A DNA stretch of 64,000 nucleotides from Caenorhabditis elegans. Taxonomy: Eukaryota; Nematoda; Chromadorea; Rhabditida; Rhabditidae. Below are positions 23,901-35,800 of this stretch, piece after piece. The position numbers and the translations under genes are program-made. The notes beneath the pieces were generated by a model. The model worked only from the letters and a program-made list of their open reading frames with translations, was not told where the DNA came from and ran no database searches. Numbering within the stretch: the stretch's first letter is position 1; each line of letters begins with the position of its first letter. The stretch spans positions 310,001-374,000 of the forward strand of contig NC_003282.8 of NCBI RefSeq assembly GCF_000002985.6. Reading direction: 5' to 3'.

Positions 23901-24312
23901 GAACCCACCTGTTGTTAAATATAACAACCGATTTAATAGCTCATTACTAATGAAATTAAACACAAAAATGTTGGATCAATTCACGGAACGGATGGAGGGA
24001 ACTGAGTTTGGAGGTATACTCATTCACTGACTATTTGTAGATCTATTCAAAATTTCAGAAGCAATGCTGTCTCCTTGGGCTTTAGACGCTCATCAAACAA
24101 TGCGAGATTTAGAACAATGTCGACGAGAGGCTTTTGGCACAATATTAGACGATAGAAACCAAATGTGTCAGCAAAGTTCTGCTGGATGTGAAGGAATGCT
24201 GACATCTGGCATATCGTTTATCAAAACACCTCAAACATGGGTAAATATTGCTCACAAGGCACTTTTCAATAGCTACGTCGAGAAAACAAAGTTATTTTCA
24301 TTATTCCAGTGA
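20957..24312 (+). CDS. GT92 (DUF23) family glycosyltransferase
   Basis: Eight exons in frame: 20957-21023, 21382-21640, 21684-21884, 21926-22270, 23389-23536, 23580-23708, 23764-24013, 24059-24312 (550 aa). The N-terminus has one hydrophobic segment (SLCILLLVTFFVLTINIY, about residues 12-29), fitting a type II Golgi protein. The family core is present: WTVIIQFFESWIAQGATKFY, then MHDCMMRARSKVKFV followed by the metal-binding N-T-D-L-D-D near residues 299-304. GT92 enzymes of worms add galactose to core fucose of N-glycans (GALT-1); the exact substrate here is not known. Intron 4 (22271-23388) is enlarged by repeats. A likely AATAAA lies near 24379. Confidence 0.88.
22787..23348. mobile_element. 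dispersed element with ACCGTATATTCTCTATTAGTGC ends, copy 1
   Basis: An element with inverted ends (TACCGTATATTCTCTATTAG from 22903; CTAATAGAAAATATACGGTA to 23348) and internal GTGCGGCA-type repeats sits in GT92 intron 4. The left flank from 22787 is also shared with the copy at 43363-43935, so the repeated unit is longer than the inverted ends suggest. Non-coding. Confidence 0.8.
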
Positions 24313-24889
24313 ATATAGCTCACTGTTGTTATTTAACACAAGGGTTATGTTGGTACGGGTTTCAAACTGTTTCAATTGAATAAATTTTTTGAACACGGAT
24401 GTTTTTCATGGTTTTCATGGTTTTATTTATTTATTTCAATACGATTTTATAATCGTGTCATAAGTTTTTTTGTCTCATAGTTTCATTTCCTACTATTGGA
24501 CACGGTTTTCCGTCTTACTGAATATACATATATGCGCAATTTTGATTTCCGGCAATCAATTGCCGGTTTTCAAAATGTCCGGCATTCGGCAATTTCGGCA
24601 GTTGCCAGTTTTGTGAATTTTTGGCAATCGGCAATTGCGAATCCCTGATATAAATGTTCCTCCTTCTGAACCAGTTTGCACTGCTCACTATATAATTATT
24701 CAACATGTGTTCACCCTTCCATCGGAGGTGCAAATCTAATTACTGCACGATGTGTTTGCTTGCCGTAAAATTATTATGCATAAGGAACAATCGGATTTCC
24801 CAAAACTTCACAATTTATTGGGAGGAAATTCAAAAAAACTTGTTTAAAGGAAATAAACTGTTGTGCTTTCTTTACTTTCTTATAATTGT
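24313..24889. other. convergent 3' region
   Basis: Lies between the GT92 stop and the PXMP4 stop. It contains AATAAA on the plus strand near 24379 and its complement TTTATT at 24814-24819 for the minus-strand gene. A cluster of CCGGCAATTGCCGG-type short repeats lies at 24545-24640. Confidence 0.6.
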
Positions 24890-27161
24890 CTATTTGTTTT
24901 TAAAAAGGAAAGTTTTGATATCGGACCAGTAGTTTGAGTCATGGTATAGGTATGTCATTGATTTCTGAAGAGATCCTTGAAGAACTGTTGGATGGAATTC
25001 GAATAGCCAAAGTACAATTCCCCATACGGCTGCACCAAATAATGGGAAGACTGGGAAGTCTGAAATCGAATTTGAGTTGGGAGTTCTTTTGTTGAAAAAT
25101 TATTGACTCACTTGGCTGAGGTATAATTTTCTCATTAGCCGCTAATTTGGTTAATCCGACAACAATTCGCGACAACAGATACAAGTTTATCTGAAAATTT
25201 AAAAAAATTTTCTAGTTTTAGAAATTCTATGTTTACAGGGTGGGCCAAAAGTATGGTAACACGTTTGCAGCTCTATAACTTTACTAGTGGAGAGAGTTAT
25301 TACATCAATTTGCACAAGTTTTGTTCTCCATAAAATACTGGCCAGATGAACGTTTTGAATTTTCAAAATATTCCCATCCGCATCGCTGCAGGCCTTCAGA
25401 ACTTTTGAGATCACGACCTTTATGGCACGCAAGTCGGCATTCTGCGGGATTTCTACATTTTTCTCGAGGAATCCATCAAGTGTCTTACAAGTTTTTATAG
25501 TTCAAAGAATGCTCTTGGTCTAGAGATTCTTTAAAAACAAAAATCCAAATAATTTCTATCACGGTATTTCTGTCATGGACTGCGGCAGTAGGTTAAGTCT
25601 TGAATGGCATAGTCGCCAGAAAGATGGATGTGAGCGGCGAGTAGCAGTATGCAGAAAAATTCATTTTAGTATTTTTCGAGACGTTTTGACCTGACTTTTC
25701 AGATTTTTTTTAGAAAATTGAGCTCGGATGATTTTGTGGGTCGTTACGCCTTGCGAAACCAAAAAAACAGTAAATTTCGCAAAGTTGAATTCATGAGACA
25801 TTCAAAGGTTCTTGCTAGGCGCCAGTGTCGACACAGAAAATTTTTATATGCTACAAAAACAATTAAAAACGCTTCTTCACTTCTTTAACTTTAAATTTAA
25901 CATAAAAATCATACATCTGAAAGTTATTGGCGTGCGTGGGAGGTGTGTTTGTGTGGGAAGTGCCGCGTGCCAAAACACCGTTTTTTCGAAAGGGTTCGCC
26001 AAATTGTCGAGGTGATAAAGATCGCACCTTATTGGGAAACATTACAAATTTTGAGTCAAATTAAAGGAAATTTATTCAGCTATCAGTATTCGATAGAAGA
26101 ATGTACGTATGTCGTGGCAGTCGCGCGAAAAGCTCATGTAAAAGAGCGCTTCATGTGTTACCATACTTTTGGCCCACCCTGTACATACATAACTGATTTG
26201 AGCAAAGATATCTGAGAAATATTTTTAAATGGATTTACATTTTCCCCTGATTCCGAATTTTTAAGTGAAAAAAGTGAAAAAAAAATCCCTGATTTTATAT
26301 TTCAGCTGGAAATCACAACTCAGGGAAATGTTTTTAAATTTTTTCACTTTGATATTCGGAACCAGGGGAACATTTGGAGTCAGTTAAAAATATTTCTCAG
26401 AGTTCGGTACTCCACCTTTGAACACAACTCACTTGCATATTAACGGCATTGTTTTCTCCAAAGACATAATATCCCATGACAAGAGCAGCAGCAAAACTAT
26501 GCCATTCTTTCTTTTTCCCATCAATTTCACTTAGTGCTCCTTGAAGAAATTTATAAGAAAACACAAACTTTCCAAGGTTCAATGCATGAGTTTTCGTTAG
26601 TCGGAAGATTGTGAGAAGTTTTTGAAGAATTCTGAATGAGTAAATTTTAGAAAAATAATTGCTTTCACGGTCGAATACGGGAGTGCGTGGCAATCGTAAA
26701 TTTTCGGCATATGACAATTTCAGCAGTTTGCCGGTTTTTTGGAATTTTCGGGAATCGGTAATTGCCGAAAATTCGATGGCCGAACGGCAATTGCCTGGTT
26801 TGAAACTGTTCTGCAAAATTGAAAAAAATTTTTTAGAAAAATATTTTAGTTTTTTCAACAGTTCATATTCATGTTCAGTTCAATGATCAGATTTTTATCT
26901 TCAATTTTTTCCAAAATCCAAAAATACCTACGTTCCTTCTCCAAACAGGAAGACCATGACCAACGCATGTGGGGCACGAATCCGAACTCCATATCTGTGA
27001 AATCAAACGGTATGTTAAATTAATGTAATCTGCACATACACTAATCCATTTCTCAATCCTTTCAACGCAGCCAATAGAAACTTTTGGTCTTTAAATTTGT
27101 AAAGCAACGCATTTCCAATAGTCTCCCAATTTTCGATTAGATATTGCAATGAGTCGATCAT
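24890..27161 (-). CDS. peroxisomal membrane protein 4 (PXMP4/PMP24) homologue
   Basis: Five exons in frame: 27040-27161, 26932-26994, 26433-26631, 25112-25190, 24890-25059 (210 aa, near the 212 aa of the human protein). Matching blocks include GLRNGLVYGVRIRAPHALV, VFGENNAVNMQINLYLLSR and AAVWGIVLWLFEFHPTVLQ, all strongly alike in human PXMP4. It is a multi-span integral peroxisomal membrane protein of the Tim17/PMP22-like group whose biochemical role is not settled. A TTTCAG about 16 bases before ATG could be a trans-splice site. Intron 3 (25191-26432) carries a mariner-like transposon. The splice at 25112 is CCAA|GTGAGT; using the next G would shift the frame and lose the match. Confidence 0.9.
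25236..26181 (-). mobile_element. Tc1/mariner-type transposon with decayed transposase
   Basis: The 946-bp element has 27-bp perfect terminal inverted repeats starting CAGGGTGGGCCAAAAGTATG and is flanked by TA on both sides (25234-25235 and 26182-26183). The minus strand near 25250-25470 encodes a transposase-like C-terminus (IPQNADLRAIKVVISKVLKA, then CSDADGN). No full-length frame remains, so it is non-autonomous. It sits in an intron of the PXMP4 gene, on the same strand. Confidence 0.85.
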
Positions 27162-28014
27162 TTTGTTGAAATCTTACCCTGAAACCTGACAAAAATTTCA
27201 GAGTGTGTGAATTGATGAAGGAAGCGGAAATATTGCTAGAGAACCGATGAGAAACGGAAAAAAGTGTTTAAAGTGGGCGAAACTTCAAAAAAAAAGACGA
27301 TAAGACATAAATTAAACCGGCGAAATTTTTTATCACTGAAATTATATTATTGATTATAGTATAATTGTCACAAAAGGGGTGATGAAAACTCAAAAAAACG
27401 TTTAATAGACAAGAAATATACTATATAACCTGCCTACGTTGTACTGATCTTTCTCTAACTGTCTACATCTCTGGTATCAAGACAACTCTTATCAATAAAT
27501 GTTCAATGAATGGTAAGACAGGTGAATTGACAAGTTATAGTCCGTGGCTTTGCCACATCATACAGCTCAATGTTTCGCATTAAAGTGTGACGCCACAAGC
27601 CTGATTTTTTCCGCACACAGGCAATAATTGAAAATTATCCTGAATAGTTAAGAATTATTTTGGTTGACTTTTGTCATTTTTCAAAATTTTCCTGTTGAGT
27701 TTCAACTCTTCCAAAGGTCCTAATACTCCGGAAAAGATTAAGAATACCAGAAAGGTGGCGAAACCTCACAACCCATTAATTATCCGACAAAGAAAGCTGG
27801 TAAAAGAATTAAGAGATCTAATTTATCACTCTTTCTCTCTCTTTTCGGTAGCATCTTATTCCTTTTCATTTAGTACATCAATATCCGACAAAGTGATTAA
27901 CATCACAGTCACCTTATGGCCATTCATCACATTTTGAAGATGTTGTTGAGTAATGATTGATAGCTGACAAATGAACATCTTATTTTATTTTTTATACAGT
28001 CGTACAAAAACACG

Positions 28015-28186
28015 AATTATTACGGGACCATGAGATCATGAGAATGCCTATTTACTGGCGCGAAAATATTGGCAGGCCACGGCAGCGAGAGAGAATTTGG
28101 CGAAGAGAGACACAGGTCCCTTCGCTACGAGATATTTGCCGCCAGAAAAGTAGGCATTCTCATGATCTCATGGTCCCGTAATAATT
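28015..28186. repeat. 172-bp palindromic element with perfect 35-bp arms
   Basis: Arms 28015-28049 and 28152-28186 are exact inverted copies (AATTATTACGGGACCATGAG and onward). The loop is GC-richer than the surroundings. A short dispersed foldback element, non-coding. Confidence 0.85.
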
Positions 28187-28340
28187 ATTTTTCGAGTTCA
28201 GGTTGGAAATTGGAATGCTTATTTTAGGGCTCCCATGAGGTCGCCGCATCGTCGTCCGCGCCGGCCTCAGAGGTCGCCGGGTGTATCCGAATGTATAGTG
28301 TGGTGCGGAACCCCGAACGTGTCGGCTGCTTCCGAATAAC

Positions 28341-28627
28341 TACTTTTTGCACTTCATGGCATACACAAGCCGGACGCGCGGGGTCGGCCTGAGGCCCGCA
28401 TTTCCGGACCCACATGTCTGGTTTGGGTAGGTTTCCACGGCGGCCGACAATTTCCGAGTTTTGCCACTCACTATAAATTTGCTGATTAAGTATAGTGAGT
28501 GGCCAAACTCGGAAATTGTCGGCCGCCGTGGAAAACTACCCCAAACCGGACGCATGTGGGTCCGGAAATGCGGGCCTCAGGCCGACCCCGCGCGTCGGCT
28601 TGTGTATGCCATGAAGTGCGAAAAGTA
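28341..28627. repeat. GC-rich long hairpin element
   Basis: Two arms of about 135 bp (ACTTCATGGCATACACAAGC on the left, GCTTGTGTATGCCATGAAGT on the right) pair with few mismatches around a centre at about 28484. The base composition is far above the AT-rich neighbourhood, which suggests a mobile foldback element. Confidence 0.85.
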
Positions 28628-29807
28628 GTGGTGGTGTCAAAATCGGACGACCGGACGCCGATTTGCACAGCCCTAATCATATTCAAGACACTTGAAGTAG
28701 AGGATTTTCATTATTTTATAATTTTATAAATAGTGACGAACAAGTTAGAATAGAGGCAGAATTTCAGATAACTGGTATCGTTTTTTGAAAAAAAAACATT
28801 TATGGAACTGTTTTTGACTCTAATCAAATAAATTCATACGATTTTCTTTCATTTTGCGTTTGTCAAATTTACTTCAAACTTTTCAAAAAAAATTTGTTTG
28901 AAATTCAGATTATACAAAACTTTAAAAACAATCGAGTTTCAAAATCAGTGATTTGGATCAGGAATCTGAAAAATCCATGCTACTCCACCATTGATTAATA
29001 ATTGTACCTCATCGAGCTCTTTTTTCGAAATTTCAGGTTGAGGTACGCTCCAGGCAGGGGTGCGCGGCAATTGCCGAGCGACAATTCTACAAAATGGTTT
29101 GGCATGTTCCCCCGATATTTTTCATCAAAATTTAATGATACAATATAGAAAAATACTTGCTTTATTTGAAAATAAATTTTATTTGACTTGGAACAACCGA
29201 GAACGTGTTCAAAAATTGTCCGAATATTGAAAATTGCCGGTGAAATTTTTCGGCAACTTTCCCCGGCAATTTTTAACTTATTTTGTAGTATTGCCGTCCG
29301 GCAATTGCCGTGCACGTGCACCCTTGGCTATCCTAAAGGGGCTGTCCTTTTTTGACAAAAAATGATTTTTTCTAAGGTTTTTTCGGAAAATTTACAATTT
29401 TTTGATAAAGTTAATTTCACTGGTGAAGTTTATTTTTAGTCTTTGATCGAAATTTTTTCGGTAGCTCTGCCACGTGTCACTCTGAATTTCCGTCTTCATA
29501 TTATCATATTGAAAATCCCTGAATCCCCGTAATAATATTAATTCAATTTCCCTCATTTTCCGTCTTCCCTTTCCTTAAAACCCCCACTCTTCCCGTCTGA
29601 GACCTCTTCCTTAGGCTCCGCCTCCATTTCTTGGCCGCACCCATTTCTCTGCACCGTCTATCTCTCTAAAACCTCTAAGAATAGGGTTTTCGTCTATTTC
29701 TAAGAATTTCCCCTGTGTTAAATAATACTAAGCAATTTTTTAAAATAAAATTTTTAGCTTTTTGGAAGAAATACATCCTAAATATTCATGAAGCCGTATT
29801 GTCTATA

Positions 29808-32800
29808 ATGTCTCAACTATTCAAATTTTCTTATTTTTTGATACTTCTTGGGTGTCTAAAAGGAACAGGTAGGTGTCCTCTGGCACAGCAGGAAGTATTT
29901 TGAATATGCTAATTGGATTAGTTTTCTCAAGAAAACATCGAGAAATGGGAAATTCAACGGATTCAGCTAGAATTAAAGGAAATATCATTAAAAAATAGTC
30001 TTTTCAAAAAATTCACAAAATTTTATGTAGACTGTTCAAAAATTTCCTGTCAAGGTTTCGGCAAATTTCAAAATTTTCAGAAAATGTGAGCTAAAAGGTG
30101 GGCATTCTTTTTTTTAATATGTAATATCTTTTTTCAATACTCGGACTTGTTTATTCAGAGATATTCAGAGATTCACCTTGTCCTAAATTTCAAACTTCCA
30201 AAAAAAGAAAGTAAACATTGCGGTTTTCTGAAGGTTAAGCACCTAAAAAAAGACACATTTTGGTTTTTCTTTTCAATCTGTAAAATTTTGCAATATTGAC
30301 CCATATTTTTTCGTAACATTTGAAAATGTTCCAGATTCCGCTCAATTGCTAATTGAACCATCATTTTTACTTGTTGAAGAAGACTGGCCTGTAGGTACAC
30401 ATCTTCCAGTAACAATATGTCCGAAAAATGTGAAGGTACGTGAAAAGATACTATTCATTTGAAAACATATATTCCGACTTGGCTGTCACAAACATTTCAG
30501 ATACTCTGAAAATTTTTCAAGACATTTTCTCTCGGCTTTCGAGATCTTATAAATTTTACAAAATATCCCGGTGGTGATTTCCCTGAAAGGATAATAAATT
30601 ACTATTATTATTATTATTATTATTATTAAAATATGACATGGCCCCGTTAAGTTTACCCGACTGACTTTTTGTGACAGCCTAGAGCTTAAAATCAAAACAT
30701 GTCTCGTTTTAAAAATGAAGAACCGAAATCTGAAACTTTTCTGAGACTGAACCAAAACTACCGAATTTCGAAATGAGAAGTTTTGAAAGTTTTTCAAAAA
30801 ATAGTTGAGGCGGTTCAAAGTCCTGGAAAAAAGGCCCATTTTTTTTACTAAAATCAATATTTTTGCTTTTTTTGTTGATTTATGTACATTTTCGGACAGT
30901 TAAGCACAAAAATGCATCTTTTATTTGTGCTCTGGCCGAGAACACAAATAAAATTCAGAAATTTGAACCGCCATAGCTTTTTTTAAAAAAGATTTTCAAA
31001 ACTTCTCATTACGAAATTCGGTAGTTTTGGGCCATTTTGGGTCTAAAAAAGATTTCGGTAAATGGGTACACTCACTTTTTTCGCCTACAAAAATAATAAA
31101 CAATTTTGCACCGTACAGTAACATTACTAATTCAGATTTTATCCGGAGATCCAGCCAGCTACTTCACTGTTGTTAAAATCAATGAAACGTGCTCCACGTT
31201 GCAGTTAAATTTAGCTCTAGATGCAGATGTGAGTTTTTTCTTTCAGCTTTCTAGTTCCATTTTCATAATCTCTCATTTGTCCTCCTTTAAAAAGAACCTC
31301 CTCACACACACACACACATACACATACATACACAAATCCGCACGCAAAGATCTATATACTTTTATGGTCTGTTACCCGGCTTCTTGCTTTCTGGTGGTGG
31401 TGATGGTGATTAGTACATTTGACTAGCGGGGGCACTGACTACTGAACATATATATATATGGAGTTGAGAAACGCAGACGAAGACGTTAGCAATGATGCGC
31501 GAAATTTGCGCAAAGAGAAACGAACGGTACGGCATTGCTACTGATGTTGGGGTCTAAAAGCTTATTTTAACAGAGAAATGGTATTAAGATAGGACCTATA
31601 ACTTTTTATAATGGCTAGGGTTTTGATTGAATACGGTTTATTTTTATAGTGCATAAAGTTTTAAAATTGGGTTCTACTATACTCAAAATAACTCAAAAAG
31701 ACCATGTTTTCGTAATGAAGCATCTTGGTAAATTGTTTTTTACAAAGATAAAAAAAATCGAAATCTGAGACTTTGCTTTTTTAGACCGAAAATGACCCAA
31801 AACTACCAAATTTCGTAATGAGACGTTTTGAAAATTTCTCAAGAAAAATTTATGGTTCTGGAAAAAAGGTACTCCACCTTTAATTAAAAAAAATGGAGCT
31901 ACTCGAAAAAAATTGTAATATTTAACGCACTAAAACTCGCACTTTAAACTCGTAGTAACCGACCGAAAAAGTAGTAAATGATGATTATCAAACACGAATG
32001 ATTCCCAGTGGCTACAAGACTGACAATTTGAGAACATTTGAGACTCCAGATAATTTTAATTTTTTAGTTCGGTTTTTTATCTTTTTCTATTTGAGCAAAA
32101 AATCAAAAACGATATTCATTTTTAATCCTACATTTCAGTACTCAAACAATTGGTTTGAAAAGCGGCAAAATTAGGTCAAAAAGGTCATTTCGAAGTGCTT
32201 TATCCCCTTTCGATGATGTCCTCATATTCCAGTCGACTGGTCAATTAATAATTAAGAGGGGAATCCCAATTAACGTGTCACCACCGTATGTGCCATTAAA
32301 TCTGAGTTTGTGTATATATGGAGAGCATTTCAAATCGAAACATTTATTAATTATTTATAGGTAGGAGCTATACTGAAAAAGTATAACAACTGAGTAAAAA
32401 GCCAAAAAATTGAAACTCGTTGGTGAAGTCATAGGTATAGGCATAAACTTACTAGGGAGTGTTTTAAATATACGGTGCGATTGGGAAAAGGTAAACGTGT
32501 TATGCGATAGCTTGCATCTTATGCTTTCAGAATCTGATCTCATCTGAAAATTTAGTACTGAAATCAATGCATTTCCTATGGTTTCACTGTTGTGAATTTT
32601 TGTGTCTCACGCCAACAGAAGTCTCAGTTAGGTTTGGATTTTGGGATAAGCTTATGCAAAACCATTAAAAAAAGTTTGTTTCACACGTCGTTTCAAGCTT
32701 ATCCCAAAATACAAAAAAAAACTAAGTCTATGCCTATGATTATAAATGATTATTCAAGGTACCAAGAAGACTTGATATTTTTTCAGATTTTCAGTTTTGA

Positions 32801-35800
32801 CTGTATGCCCCTAATTTTTTTTACTTCTGCTATGACGAATGCGTGGATCTGAAAATCTGGCGTAACACGCATAATAACAACTGTGACGTAATAATAACCC
32901 GATCTGACACTGACGACTACCCGTGCTGTCCTATCTAAAATAACCACTACCCAGTGGAAAGCTGTGAAGTATTTTCTCAAACTCACAGCTTTCCATGTTT
33001 TGTGAAACTTGTGTTCTACTTACTCGATAAGCCGTTCGTGACAACCGTCTTCCCCGTCGAAACAGCTACCGTAATCCCTTCCCACCGGTAGCCGCTGATG
33101 CTCCTCACGCGGCGGAGAAGAAGAAGAAGCGAAGAAGTGTGAACTTTTGTCTTGTTTTGTATTCGAAATAGTCAATAAATTTGTGTGGAAAGAGATAGAG
33201 GGAAGAGCACAATGTGTGTGTAGGAGATGTTGACAGTACAGATTAGATTGGTCAGTCGGAACGTCCAGATGAAGAAAGATGGTCAAATATGATGTGATGG
33301 CCAAAACCAAAGGGTTTTTGGATATTATGTTTGGAACTTTATTTCAAAATGTTGCAAGAAAATAAACTTGAAAATTTCGAATATTTAGAGGTTACCCCTT
33401 GAAGTTTCAACATTTTCACTCCGTAATTCTACTCAATTCTAGAAATTTCCACTTGACTAGAGGAAACGTATGAAGATAATCGTCCTTGCCTCTCGTTTCG
33501 TATTGAATAGGCCAATAGGCGCTATATATAACAGGCGTGTAAATCGGAATAATACCTCCAGCCGGGTGGTTTCATCCCACTTTTTTGCCACGTTTTTTCA
33601 TGCTTAAGGAAAGTTCGTGATGTCCTTGAGGAAGTGCGGGGGATAGTTCAGACTTTTAGCCTGAAGATAAGTTTTAAATTATGGGATCACATGCGGTGTT
33701 TCAGTCTAAAGCATTCTTAACCATGTAAAGTCGAACATATTTTCACCCGTCTTAAATTGAAAATATCTGCTACGGAGTGTCATCAGTGGGTAGACACTTA
33801 TTATAGTAGAAAAAACAATACCTGAAACAAATACTCCAAAAAAAATTTTCGGACAAGTAGAAAAACTTCTGAAAATTCGAATTTTTAGGTTATTTCAAGC
33901 ATTTTTCGAATTTGAGCAATCAAAAAGCAGTTGAAGCATTTTTTCTATTTGATTGCATATAGATACATTTCAAATAATTTTTTAAAGTTGTACAATGGTT
34001 TTTTATCGTTTTTGCACGATGAAATTTCAAACATATGCTTTCCGTGGGAAGTATTTGGTGCCTAACTGGCCGGCCTTAAAGCCTTAAGGTTATGCGTCTA
34101 GTCATTTATATGTAAACCCTACGTAAACATTTTTCCCTCTGATGATACTTGAAAGTAATATCGATTTTTTTTTTTCAAAAATTCAAAGCTTATGGAAAAC
34201 TACTGTTATCAAATACTTTCGAAAATTTCTGTTTTTAAAGTAAATTTTTAAGGCTTGTTTTATAAGGTTTGAACTTATTAGGGTCTAACTATTGTCGATC
34301 TAACTATTAAAGAACACGTTTCGACTGATTTGTGAGGGAAAAATGAAAAGACGAAGGAAATCAAAAGGAAACAGGGTGCTAATTGAAATTGAAACTACTG
34401 TGGTTTATCGAGAGACGCAGAGAATGGTTATTTATATGCCAAAACACAGAAAGAGAGGGTACTGGTAATAGTAATTAGTTGTTAGGTTGTGGCAGGGATT
34501 TGTGATGAATTTTCACTGTTTTGTAAGGGATATAGCACATATTCTTTGTGCGCTTACAATGATTTCTCACTCGGGAAAGCGTTAGCCTGTTCTATCTAGT
34601 TGTACTAAAAGGAACATAGAGAACGTACAAGCTAATTCCAAAAGCACAGAACACCAAAACAGGAGTATTAATTCGATGTCGTTACTTTCTTGCCACCGTT
34701 GAAACATAAGCTGTAACCGTAACCAAGAAAAAAAGATGAATATAAATAACTATTCATTTTTCCTTCATACGGAAAATCTGAAAATAGACATATCTTCTTT
34801 ATAGGTTCTTTTGCAGTTTTTCTGTAGCACTTTCTTGTACTTCTTTAAATTCTTCAATACTTTTTTTTATATTTTTACTCTTATGGGTAAATCATAATAA
34901 AGTGATACACACACAAGTTATTAATTGGATGCCTCTGAAGTTTAAAATTTTGATTTTTGATAATATTTTTTTGAATGTATGTATCCATATGTTATATTAC
35001 AATTAGTTCCACGGTTTAGACATCTTCCACTACTCCATCCAATTGACTTTCAAGTATTTTGAGACATTGTGTCTCTCTCCGTCTCCCAAACACTGTCACA
35101 CTATTTCCCCGAATTTCAAGTGTATATTATTCATATTCTTGTATATATCTACTCATCTTTATTTTATTTCAGAAAGAAAATGCCGACGGTCTCCGTGGGC
35201 AATCGTTCTCACTTGTCATTGCGGGACCTAAAAAATCGAGAGCCACGTTGGAGGTTCAGGTTGGAATTCTAAATGATTGGAAAGCATTAAAGTTTTAAAA
35301 ACAAACCAAACCAAATTTAGTGGTTCAACATGTTTTTTCGTGTTTTTTTTTTGTTTTTGCAGAGAAAACCGAAAAATAAAATTAAGATTTTTGAGTGTAT
35401 TTTTCCGAATTAAAAAGTTTTCGGAAAGGAAAAAGTCAAACTTCGGCAAGCTGCCAAATTTAATAAAAAATAGTTGAGATTTCGGAAACAAATTTGAAAA
35501 TGTCTGCTGATTAAACTGATAGTGAGTAATTGCCATTTTTGACTGAATTTTGCAAAATTCATAAAAAATTTTGAACGGTTTTACAATGATATTTAGACAT
35601 TTTAGCATTATATCTCTCAAAAAACTATGAATTTTTTTTTTCAGATAGTAGATGTCAATGATAATTCTCCACAGTTTTCAAACACTCCAAGCAGTTTTGA
35701 AATATCTGAAAATGCTGAAATTGGGACTGATATCTTCAAAGTGACCACCTTGGACCCAGACACGGGGATTTCTGGAATTTCCAGATTTTCTGTAGAGGTA

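Larger units (their letters stand above)
27162..29807. other. divergent intergenic region between PXMP4 and cadherin genes
   Basis: No gene supported. It holds two strong foldback elements (28015-28186 and 28341-28627) and short CCGGCAATT repeats (29050-29310). A C-rich stretch at 29560-29700 lies just upstream of the cadherin start and may be promoter DNA. Confidence 0.55.

Noticed and set aside
32638..32710. Possible microRNA hairpin
   Set aside because: The perfect stem is only 16 bp with a 41-base loop, unlike a microRNA precursor.
33020..33310. 96-codon minus-strand frame in the large cadherin intron
   Set aside because: No recognisable domain, no good splice partners, and a composition like other chance frames here.
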